Source of the DNA: Hydractinia symbiolongicarpus
Lineage: Eukaryota; Cnidaria; Hydrozoa; Anthoathecata; Hydractiniidae
Assembly: GCF_029227915.1 (NCBI RefSeq)
Contig: NC_079886.1
Coordinates: forward strand, 8,804,001-8,868,000
Direction: 5' to 3'
Length of the DNA stretch: 64,000 bases
In this document: positions 27,801 to 37,106 of the stretch, one piece after another
Layout of the letters: each line of letters opens with the position of its first letter
Numbering within the stretch: position 1 is the first letter of the stretch
Position numbers and translations under genes: made by a program
Notes under the pieces: generated by a model
What the model was told of the DNA's origin: nothing
Databases searched by the model: none
The model's input: only the letters and a program-made list of their open reading frames with translations

Positions 27801-30750
27801 GTATATATTGAAAATCTATATCCTGTATAAAAATTGTTTATAATAATAATAATAAAATTTGGTGGTGCACTAATTTTCCAATAACTAATGGTATTTATAG
27901 TACATAATTCTTATTTAGCAGTATATAGTGAAAACATAAATAATAATTTGCAAGAAATTGTCCTCTTGCTCAGAAGAGTTGTCATTCAAAATACATGATG
28001 CAACAACATAAAATCTCCATTTTTATAAAAAAGTGCAAGCTGCCAGTGACATACATACAAAATTCTTAAAAATACTTTGCTGAAAATCTACCCTAATTAA
28101 ATTCATGAAAAATGTTACCTATATGGCTACTTAGTAAGGTATTATGTTAACTTTGAAATACAGAGGAAAAGAAGGGTTTTTACATAGAGTTTCAGTGAAA
28201 AGAAATTGCTCATTATACATGGAAATCTGATAAAATATCTAGATTTGGCTTTGTTTATAGTTAAAGGGTGGCTACGAACAACTCACGCGACTGACGTCAT
28301 TTTTTCAATCTTTTTTACGTCCATTTTTGATACCATTGTATTGTAATTTTTGATACCATTGTATTGCAACTTTTACGGTTAGGTTTTTTTACTACTGAAG
28401 ATTGTCGTCTGTGTGACGACATGAAACTATTAGTTTAGAAAATACAAACAATTGTTTTCTTTACTTGTGTTGTAGAAATTATTACCTTTATTTTTATTTT
28501 TAACATTGATTTTTGAAAATTTATAACACAGTTATCTTGATAAAGGTATCCTTATGATGCGTAAAGTGTTGTCCTTAGGGGTCATCTAAAAATTCTGTGC
28601 CAATTCAGCTCGTCAAAAATCGTCTCCGAAGTTGAATAACATTCGTCTGTTTGAATTCATAGGAGACGATATTATTGCTAGAAAAATTCGACTAAAATCG
28701 AATTTAATTAGGCTCTAATTTATCTAACTTTTTTTGATCGAAAAATTTCAATTCGTCTTTTACAAAGAGTAAAAAATATAAAAAAGTGATACCTTTTAAT
28801 GTGTCACCCAATATGTCATCTTTACAAAATCTAAACATTAAAAAAAAAACATTCCCTCTAACAATAAAATGTTTACATTATATTTTTATCTTAATTTACA
28901 AATCCTATTATGCAGGCTGAGTTGCAGTACTAACACTCTGAATTTCCTTAACTTATTTGCTCCTAACAGAACTGAAGTGATTTCATGTGTTAATCTTATA
29001 TGCTATTTTGATCAACAAGCTCTATCCAACATGACCACATTACCATTTAAATTTGATAGTTGCTTCATCATAATTTTATTACGTCAAACAAAAACGCAGG
29101 ATGCAGACAATGTGGGTAAAAAAATTGAGTTGAGTTTCCTACTGTCCCGCTTTTGTAAATTAGAAACAAAAGTTTTTGTTAACAAAAGAGAATTGTATCC
29201 AAGCAAAATGAGTTGATATCACAGCCATTATACTAAATATTGGATAATAAAGCACAAACAATTAAATACCAGTAATATTATTTTTTTTACAGTTGGAGAT
29301 GTAATAAAATACAAAATTTGTTAGGTGTACATGGTGATGGAAACAATGTTTGCTTGAAAACTGATTGGTTAAAAACAAAATAGCAGAGAGTTTATATAAT
29401 ATGTAGCACTAGCTAGAATCTTGATTTAAGACTTATCTTGAATTAAGTCCACCTCTTTTTGACAGTTTTTGGCCACTTTTTGATGGTTGTTGTGAGTAGT
29501 TGCATTAAAATTAAAAAAAAAAAAATATTACCCAAGAACATCTTCATTGGACATAATTTGACCAAGTACTGATAGTCCAGCTTCTATGATAGCCCTTCCT
29601 GAAGACTTTATGTGTGACTATAAAAAAGAGTTGAACATAACAATGACATGTGAATGTTTTATGTTATTTGTATAAAACATTTTCGAAATTTTTGAATATT
29701 GGGCACACTGGTTTTTAACATTTGACATCACACATTTTTTTTATGTATGCAAAAGGCATCTAGAAGTAAGGTCATTCCACAATAGAATAAAATCACTGAA
29801 ATCACTTCCAATATTGATGAAATTTGGTACATAATCTAAATTGAATAGTACGGTAATGTGTACCAATTTTTAGCTCTCCTTATGGTTATGAAGATATAGA
29901 CACTAAGTGGGACGTAGTGTCTATATTGTGCTATGTCTATATTGCCCTTTATTGTTCTTTATAGCGTCCTACAAAATCACTTTTCAACGCTGCAACATTT
30001 TTATAAGGGGAAGACACTTATTCTTCTTTAAATTCAATGAAATTTAGTACTTTACTAAGCTTCATTCATTTTGGATAAATAAGTGTCTTTACCTCATAAA
30101 AATGTTGCGGCAATGCAATATTAATTCATAAAAGGGAGTACAATCGTAAAGATAACATAACAAAATCTAGCTCTGTATCAAATTTTACAATATTTGGAGA
30201 GGTGGGTGTCACACCCTAGTGATTTTATATGAAATGACCAAACCACCTGATGGTTTTAAATATATATTCTTAATTTGAATTTGAAGCTGAGCACATAAAT
30301 TAAACATCTTAAACATACACTTTACCTGAAGAACTGGCAAAAATGTGTTGATTTGACTGGAGACACAATTAACAGTAGTGTGCTTGTCAGTCTGGAAATG
30401 TCTAAAGTTTAAAAAAGGACAGTATTCATTTCTATCGTTAAAAGCTTGTGTTTTATATTTCTGACTACAATCTTAGACTGCTGTTTTGTATATTAAACAA
30501 AAATAAAACTTTGTACGAATTAAATGGCAATAAAATCCATGTCAGCTAGTCTAGGGCAAGCACTTTTTAAATAAAAATATTATTTCTTTATTACTTTCTT
30601 TAAACCAAAAACTGTTTAAAATTGCTAGCGTAGTACTCACGAAAATAACGTTAAATATGAATCCACTTTGTCCTCAGGTTGTACTTCAGTTGAATAAATA
30701 ATTTTTATCAAATGGTCAATGGACTCTGAAATATCACTTGAGTTAGTCAT
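12852..30750 (-). CDS. RIF1: RIF1 orthologue, replication-timing and DNA-repair regulator
   Basis: There are 23 exons (5' to 3'): 30750-30641, 30401-30326, 29617-29532, 27136-27043, 25331-25237, 25101-25011, 24597-24499, 24293-24198, 24115-24056, 23600-23516, 23434-23388, 23040-22942, 22796-22565, 21987-21883, 21553-21468, 21215-21064, 20068-19964, 19706-19385, 18713-18498, 17495-15150, 14296-14177, 13821-13500, 13363-12852. These sum to 5556 nt, 1851 aa plus stop, with every phase consistent. Residues 1-750 are the HEAT-type N-terminal domain (NQGNSLKYDF..., LTEHQKEIMRERRDMPMMYN is just past it). Exon 17495-15150 encodes most of the long disordered middle. PP1-docking motifs are GILKKR (from residue 1516) and RVSF (1537-1540). 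The C-terminal DNA-binding region has SRGIGNLVRAQNI and LPFRSPKVKTVRNAL. RIF1 recruits PP1 to counter DDK at late origins and acts with 53BP1 in end protection. Exon boundaries at 27,136, 22,565 and 21,883 were chosen from phase and alignment and are the least certain. Confidence 0.94.
13118..13180 (-). repeat. Short in-frame tandem repeat in RIF1 last exon
   Basis: About three copies of a 24-30 nt unit encode DVAVKLPEVDA / VKLLAVDA / VKLPEVDAV. The unit length is a multiple of three, so copy-number changes keep the frame. It lies between the C-terminal DNA-binding domain and the final helical segment. Confidence 0.7.
18267..18476 (+). other. Antisense open frame in a RIF1 intron, possible first exon or relic
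   Basis: An ATG at 18,267 in good context (ATAATGG) opens MADISGTTEGQQKGQVVMQQ followed by ARFALIKSKM, a composition that looks protein-like before decaying into low-complexity sequence. It is on the opposite strand to RIF1, between exons 18,713-18,498 and 17,495-15,150. No downstream exon or strong donor is recognised and no family is recalled. It could be a nested gene's first exon, a retrocopy scrap or chance. Confidence 0.2.
18859..19315 (-). repeat. Inverted-repeat element with GGTGGCCAC ends (copy 2)
   Basis: The ends are AGGTGGCCACAAAA and GTGTGGCCACGGT; the interior is rich in GAGGATTTTAGAGGA, the reverse complement of the CTCCTAAAA motifs of copy 1 at 5053-5461. It lies in a RIF1 intron, with no ORF. 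Probably a non-autonomous DNA transposon. Confidence 0.65.
21631..21710. repeat. (AAC)n/(CAA)n imperfect microsatellite
   Basis: About 80 bp of AAC/CAA triplets with interruptions, inside the RIF1 intron between exons 21,987-21,883 and 21,553-21,468. Confidence 0.85.
22386..22540 (-). repeat. Hairpin MITE family A (copy 2)
   Basis: Nearly palindromic core: TTTAGTGGGCAACGTTTCGG then GAGATCCTTC, mirrored by GAAGGATCTCCCGAAACGTC then GCCTACTAAA. The flank TTCAGTATTCATATTA (minus strand) matches the flank of copy 1 at about 6761, so both are the same family in opposite orientation. It lies in a RIF1 intron. Confidence 0.7.
24735..24975 (+). mobile_element. tRNA-derived SINE in a RIF1 intron
   Basis: An A-box-like block TGGTAGAGCGTTTGCC (24,751-24,766) is followed 20 bp later by a perfect B box GGTTCAAACCC (24,786-24,796), both on +. 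These are the internal RNA polymerase III promoter elements of a tRNA head (GGGGTGTGGTAGAGCG resembles a D-arm). Unrelated body sequence follows to CCTTTCCGGGTAAATAA, then an (AAT)n tail at about 24,951-24,973. Head, body and simple tail is the SINE layout. It is not a functional tRNA, because the acceptor stem does not close. Antisense to RIF1. Confidence 0.65.
25456..26632. mobile_element. Non-autonomous DNA element, about 1.2 kb, CGAGTGCGAT subterminal repeats
   Basis: The left end TGATTCAGGCCATTCCTTGA (25,458 onward) matches the reverse complement of the right end, ATCATCAGGCCATTTCTTGA. Inside each end are clustered GCGATCGCATGCGCACTCG, TTTACGAGTGC..ATCGCACTCGTAAA (25,527-25,556) and, on the right, ATCGCACTTGTAAA...TTACGAGTGCGAT (26,532-26,565). 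No transposase frame lies between. It fills much of a RIF1 intron. Confidence 0.6.
27307..27856 (+). mobile_element. LINE 3' fragment (reverse-transcriptase C-terminus and tail)
   Basis: Frame 27,307-27,495 encodes YKLQIPFTKLKYAKSGF then MGVTLYNELPLNIRKIENFN, ending FRKNVLKIFNR*. The segment resembling (W/Y)N.LP..IR....F..F...L is the usual C-terminal tail of non-LTR retrotransposon polymerases. About 340 bp of 3' UTR-like sequence follows and ends in (TAA)n at about 27,841-27,855. This 5'-truncated copy is typical of LINE insertion. It lies in a RIF1 intron, antisense to the gene. Confidence 0.65.
29769..30240. repeat. MITE-like element, about 470 bp
   Basis: The left end AGGTCATTCCACAATAGAAT then AAAATCACT mirrors the right end (minus strand) TGGTCATTTCATATAAAATCACT. 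Inside are further nested inverted blocks, TATAAGGGGAAGACACTTATT and AATAAGTGTCTTTACCTCATA. The whole can fold into a long interrupted hairpin. No ORF. It lies in a RIF1 intron. Confidence 0.65.
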
Positions 30751-33267
30751 TTTTTAATTCTAAAAACAAAAAATAAATTTGAAAATGATTTGAATCTGTA
30801 TATTAATAATTATGAGGCTTTTTTCCAGAAAATTTCCAGAAAAGACCTGGCACGATTGGGGTGGTTTCTATAACTATAAAGCTTGTCTTTCAGTTTGTAA
30901 AGGGGATTAGTCTCCTATGCTTGCAAAAGACATTGGTTATATTTAAGTCGTGATTATTATTGCCTGCCTATGAAAACCAACATTTACCAACCCTCCCATA
31001 ATTGTCATATTGAATTTTCCTCTACTAATTATTTCATGCCACCAACACACAAGTCTATCAATAAGGAAATAACACCCAAGCAATAAATCCCTCAACCAAT
31101 GTTACAAAAATTTAGACTTGGCGAGCAAGATAAAATTGATTTCCATGTGAAATGATTTGAATTTGCTTAGCCAGACAAACTTTTTGTAAAATTGGGGGAG
31201 CAATTATTGGCTCAGCTAGTTTCTCATTTCTCAGAATTAGGTCAGTCTGTGTGAGCAATAGCAAGCACTTTCCCCTTATTGATAGGTCTGAACACGTTCA
31301 CAAATGGAGGATATGAACTACCATTTTTCCTAAATCATTGTGGCATAAACATGTGGACATCGTTGAAACCTAAATCGATTGCTAAACGTCTTCATTTGAA
31401 GCTATACAGACAACTCAATTAAACCTGTTGTGGGAACACCAACACAACACATCCTGACACATTGTTTCTGTGTGAAGGTCTTCCTAGCAATTCACTTGCC
31501 TCTTGCAAGCTCTGATCAGAGGTAGCACCTTCTTTGTCAGCCGATTAGGCAAGTACTGTGGTGATAGAAGTCATCGTAGTCTTTTGAAAACACGAGGGCA
31601 TGAGAACCATGGTATTATATCAATCATAACCTCTAAGAAACTGCAAAAGCATTGACTTAAAGTGGATCTTTTTTCAGACGTCTATTTAATCTGTTTATTT
31701 TACCTGAGGCTGCACTAATTATTAAATATTGTTAAAAAACTTGGCAACATTAAAATTATTTTGATATATACATCAGAAGATCTATGTTTTCAGGAAACAG
31801 TGAAGAGAATTTATGAATATAAAACTCTAGGTAAATTTATGAAACGAAAGTTCTAGATACAGCACAATGCAGCATATAGTCATCATTGTAAGATTTCACA
31901 AACTGTTAAATGAAATAATGGCTAAATCTGCAAATGGTACCAAAAACATTCTTGCCAGAAAAAAACTTCAAGTGTTTATTTTAAGTCACCCAAACTCACC
32001 CTTATTTCAACAAGTAAGCACATACAAACATTCACTAAGCTTTTTAACTACATCCTTACATAATTGTCCAAGACTTTTACATGCAAAAATGTAACAAGTT
32101 AAAAGACAAGGTTATGGAAATACATAACGTAAGTCAAGGCGCATGAACCAGTTAATAATGAAGGAAAATATGAAAATTTAAGCAGAAAAGATCTCCACAG
32201 TATAATAAGCGACTATTATACTGTACGTACCATATTAGTATCCTGTATCACATGTCCTGTATTGGCTATCCTGTTGCAGGGTAATATCAAATCAAATATA
32301 TGTATTTCATGGAATAAGGTACATGGAATGTTAGCTAGCTAACTACTATATTATATATAAAATATATATTACCCCCACACTGTTAGAATTCCAGAGTTGG
32401 GTAGACTGTCCTAGACTTCCATTCGTGGTGTGTGTGAGAAACTCCACTAGTGGCTACACACTCACTGGATGACAGACAATACATAAGCAGTGCAAAAATA
32501 ATAGATAAAAATTGGTACGATTTTGTAGCTTAGCTGGAGCTAGAATTAGTTAGCTAAATCAGATTATAGAAGTAATTTTTTATTAATAAGAGAAGTGTTT
32601 CTATTTAGAGAAGAAGAGAGGAATATGGGCCATCGTAATAATAATCTCTATCTATTATCTCAAACGTTCGTGCAGGTAAGATTAGTCATCACAGTTCACC
32701 TAACTTCTTCAGGCTGCATGCACAAGCTATTCCCGCCATCATTAGCCCGGGAAATTTGTTTTGCTTCTGTTGCGCCCAGATTGATTGCGATTGTACCGCA
32801 ATACCATAGGATTTATTAGAAGCGTAAATAATAATCCCCTGCTCCTAGAACTGGTTTCTACGTTTTACACCGGGAAAGATAAAGAAAGATGGTTTCCACA
32901 TTTCTACTTCATGATTCGTTTTACTTTCTGGTTGCGTTAATTTTTGAGGAATAGTTTTTGTACCATTTACATTTTTTTCAGATCCTGGCAAACCTTATCC
33001 CAGAACTAATTACTAGTTAATTTTTTCGTCTGTTTTGACAAAATAAAGAAACCTAACAAGCCCTAAGACGAGGGTTTTAACTTTTTTGTTAAAGCTTGAA
33101 GTTTTGTTTGACGCTTGGTTTGAGATGTTCACAGTATTATCTAAATGCCGGCCTATATGCTATTCAAAACTAGGCTCTAAATTGCAGAATGTTGAGCGTA
33201 TGTAGTGTGCAACCTCGACTAGGTGTCGAAGAGCCTGATGACAAGGTTGACGTATTGTAGAAATGTG
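30751..33267. other. RIF1 5' flank; no gene recognised
   Basis: AT-rich sequence upstream of RIF1. The short reading frames here (for example 31,867-32,094 and 32,595-32,819) show no conserved domain or coherent splice pattern. At 32,625-32,677 an ATG-containing stretch ends at CAG|GTAAGA and could be a small exon, but nothing supports it further. Confidence 0.4.
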
Positions 33268-33309
33268 ATGGCGCAAAAATTTAAAGTCATAGTTGATCGT
33301 GAGAAAAAG
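33268..33309 (+). CDS. Candidate orphan first exon (speculative)
   Basis: An ATG at 33,268 (GTGATGGCG) reads MAQKFKVIVDREKK and ends exactly at AAG|GTACGT, a good donor. The 14 residues look protein-like and the frame is open up to the donor. I could not find a matching plus-strand second exon before AARSD1, and the next 2.7 kb is an antisense transposon, so this may be the start of a gene disrupted by insertion, a small alternative exon, or chance. Confidence 0.2.
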
Positions 33310-33519
33310 GTACGTTGTCTTTTAAAAAATACAGTAAGAAATTTTAAAACATAGTTTTCAGCTCGCCTATATAGAGAAACTATCCTTCGACTTGCACTGA
33401 CGTTTTAGCAGACTTCGACATATTAAGGGTGTTTCTAGGAGAGGCCCGGCGGAGCAATTTTGAAAGTTGGGGGCTAAATTATTCAGTATCAAAGAGGGCC
33501 AACGATAGTTGGGGCCGAC

Positions 33520-36012
33520 AGGCTAAAAAAAAATTTTAACTTTCGGCTCCCACGATTGGCTAAAACATACTTCAAATCCCTCGAAAGCCTTCACAAAATG
33601 CAGGAGATTATATAGAAATGTAGAAACGCCATGTATTAAGTAAGATATATTTTCAAAATAAGCAATAATATCAAAGAAAAAATAAAGATAATACAGGCAT
33701 AGTATATGCCAACCACTAGTCCTCCTTTGTAAATTTCCGATTAATCTCTTTCTATTGTCATCCGAATGAACAAATGCGTTGGCAATTTTCATCAGGTCTA
33801 GTTTGTCAGTCCTATCTTTGTGGAAATTGAGAATCGAGATGGAGTTGAAACGAGCTGGAGGCTTTGTTGATCACATCCAGATTTTTACTCTTCTCGCCAA
33901 AGAGAAGGTTCGCTCGGCTGTGGCACTAGATGCTGGATTTACCGCCAAAATTCTGCAGATTTTACAAACGTTAACCAGAAATTTCTTCTCCTGGGTTTTC
34001 CAAGCCTCATTTCTTTCAACAAATCATGGAAATGTTTTATCTGCTTATCCATTAAAACTTTCAATGTTGCAAGCTCTACATGAACACTTATGTTAACATC
34101 ACTTCCATAATTCTCACAAGCAATCTTTATTTCAGCCGATGTTTCCCCACCTTTCAATGTTTTGATCAGTAAAGATTCCAAATTTTCAAACACTAAGAAG
34201 GACGGTTGGTCAAAACGGTCACGCACACAAGATATCAAAACATCAATGGCTTGGTAAAATGGCTTTCGATAATGATCACGAGGGTTAGGGAGGGGTGTGC
34301 TGCGGATCTGCTTTAGTATCCGTCAAGGAAATCCAGTATCGAGTATCTTGGTTCTTTTCGCTTTTTTTCAGGACAGGTTCTTCCACGAATTAAAACTTCT
34401 GAATTTCCTCCAAACATAAATCATAGAGGGCGGCGAAACTTTCCGAATTACGCATATTAGATATGGTTTCAATAGTAAGCATGGCCAAGTCTACTGCTAA
34501 CAGCTGGTATCTTCTTACTTTGTAGTGTCTCTGATAATTTTTCAGTGTGTAAGTAGAGCAGCTTTCCAAGTTTCAATCCTAAATAGAAACTAAATGTCTC
34601 TATTTGTGCTTTACATCCTATGATTCTTGATATTACATCTCTGCTAAGGCTAGATACCTTTATACAATCATCTAAGAATTTGTACAAAAAGTAATAGTTA
34701 TCAATAATTCTTTGGAAGCAATTCGCTCATACTGTCCATCTAGTTGGGGAAAGCTTGCTGATATGGTGTATGTGCACGTCCTTTTCATACGTTACTTTTA
34801 TCGACTCCAACTTTTGTTCTCGTTTAGGCGAGTATTTAATCAGAACTGCAATTTTGCCACTTGTATCCATGGATAGAATCTTGGATTCCTTTGTTGTTTG
34901 TTTCACTAAAAGGCTCAGTGAATGACAATGGCAGTGCGTAACAAATGCTTCAGGTTGAATATTAAGTATTTACTTCGCTACACCTGACGTCTTCCCAAGC
35001 ATATTGCTAGCACCATCATAGCACTGGCCTCTACAGTTATCTAACGAAATTCGTGTTCGCAGCAAAACATCCGTTATAGCAGAACCACGTTATAGTGAAC
35101 GTATAGTATAGTTATAGTGAACGTTATAGTGCCACTCTTCATATTTTCAAGCTCGTAGAAACCCAAGAAATCTTCATTAATATTGAACGATTCGTCAACC
35201 CACCTTAGGCATAATGTCAACTGCTCCTTATTGGAAATATCCGTGTACTTGTCGCATATGGTTGCGTAAAACGAATGTCTAGTTTCATCAGTCAAATCAC
35301 GCAAGATCTGATGTGCCATTAACTTGAGAATCTCGTTTTGAATGTCATGTGATGTGTATTTCTCTGTTTTCTTTTTCAACCATTCTTTCAGTTTCAGAAA
35401 GTCATCACTTCTCAATTTAAGAAGTTGCATGAAATTGGAATTTTCGTCACTTTGGTCTCCCCTCAATGCAAACCGTTGTCGACCAAGAATTTGTAGTATT
35501 TTATCATTTTTATTAGGCAATTTCGGTTTACTTGCTGGTCATTTCTTGGATATTCCCGCACTGAGGTATTGTTATCTCGAAAGTTAACGCTGCTATGTGA
35601 CATTTCGATTTTTAACGATCTTTGAACCTACGTAGAGCCTTTTTCCAAATACGAAAACCACTACTAAAGAATGCCCCATCCTTGTTTTTTTCAATATCTA
35701 AGATCTTTAAAAGATTCTTACAAATGCAACACGTAACAGAGTCTTTTATTTCATTGTAATCCAACCAGCTAAATTCTTTGAACCATCGAGATTGGAAAGA
35801 GCGGGTTGCTTTCCAAAAGCAGTTTTTGGAGAAACAAAAGAGCTGCTTGGCTGGCATGGTTTTGTAGCCACCAGTAACGTTGCTTTATAAATCGAGAATT
35901 GACTTTGCTCCGTGTTACTGGCTTCACTCACAACAATATTAGTTTCAACGTTAGTTTCTTTTCCAACGATTTCAATGCAAGCTGGTTTAAAATAATTTTT
36001 GATGGCCTTCAT
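33520..36012 (-). pseudogene. Broken hAT transposase (ZMYM/DUF4371 type)
   Basis: Read on the minus strand from ATG 36,012, the pieces follow the order of this family. A short N-terminus (MKAIKNYFKP) comes first, then a TTF-type zinc-finger region (RSFQSRWFKEFSWLDYNEIK then TCCICKNLL, 35,612-35,800). DUF4371 follows (FALRGDQSDENSNFMQLLKL, TSHDIQNEILKLMAHQIL, NKEQLTLCLRWVDESF; 35,160-35,500), then NCRGQCYDGASNMLGKTSGVA (35,041-34,977) with a stop soon after. Last is the C-terminal dimerisation motif (PASSATAERTFSLARRVK, 33,945-33,890, and HKDRTDKLDLMKIANAFV, 33,825-33,770). The segments are in different frames and separated by stops, so it cannot encode a full transposase. Exact transposon ends were not found. 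A small tandem repeat of GTTATAGTGAACG near 35,092-35,124 marks one break. Confidence 0.83.
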
Positions 36013-37106
36013 GTTGAATGATCACGTGTTCATTATCCTTTCTACTTTTTCTGGGGTACTAATTATAACATTTTGCCAAATACTTCGTAAAATAAAAACA
36101 CCTGCAATAGAGAGTCCTTAATCTATATTTATCGTCGACGTGAAACAGAAGCCAATATAATGTATTTATTTGGAAACAACAATTTTGCTGTATAATGGTA
36201 GCAAAAATACAGGGCATATGTATATATTGATCAATTAATAACTCATTAAACACATAATAACCTTACAAAAATAACATCACTTCTATATCTGAAGCTAGAT
36301 TTCCCAATATGCAGAAACATATTGGTCCGAGGGAAACAGGTGAAAATAGCGTTAGGTGTTGTAATTTCCTGGGAATCGTATGAGGAGGGCGAGGGTGAGT
36401 TTTTAAGCAAATAACAGAAATTAGTGTTTTTATGCTTTAATCAGTAGGGTTTCACTCAATATTAACTCCTTGAGGGTCAATTGTTCTCTATCTTTAGAAT
36501 TAACTAATGTTTCAATGCTGAAAAATGTCGTAAAAACCATAATAGGACCTTTTCTGCTTAGCAATTTGCGCATAAATCCGCCGCTTTCAATCGAGCGTCT
36601 TTGTTCCCTGTCATTGTGCAAAATATCGGAAAAAGTAATGATCCAATGCCGAGAAAAACTGGTAACGGACACACAGACAGACACATGTCATTTTATGTCA
36701 TCTGAAGGAGGTAGGTCCAACAAACATATCGTTAGAACAAACTGTTTAAATTAAAGCAAATCGAATGATCTTATTAACCTAATCTTCCTGACACTTTCCT
36801 GACATGTCGACAACCCTGCTTCATAAAGAAAAAAAGAAGGCTGCCTTTTTAAAGCCCCTCTTCCTTTCGTTTGGTGTTATCAAAGAAACCTTCTCCTATG
36901 CTAAGACATATTTTTTCAATTTTAATAGCATTCTAAAATAAATACAGAAAATAGATCTATAAAGCGTTTATAAAATACATCTTAAATTGATTGTCTTTAT
37001 AACTGTGAGCATTATTAAACACAACAGACTAGCTTGTGTACCGTCTGTCTCAGAAGAACACGCATTTCCATCTTCATAGTGACTTCGATTCCTTTTTAGA
37101 AATGCT
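36013..37106. other. Spacer between hAT relic and AARSD1
   Basis: No gene recognised. The opposed open frames at 36,430-36,754 show no domain. It includes the AARSD1 3' UTR side (below 37,107). Confidence 0.4.

Noticed and set aside
28869-29216. 115-codon plus-strand frame in a RIF1 intron
   Set aside because: No recognisable domain, no splice context; AT-rich chance frame. It also does not supply a missing RIF1 exon.
36430-36754. Opposed open frames as a small gene
   Set aside because: No conserved domain or splice signals, and both strands are equally open, which suggests chance.
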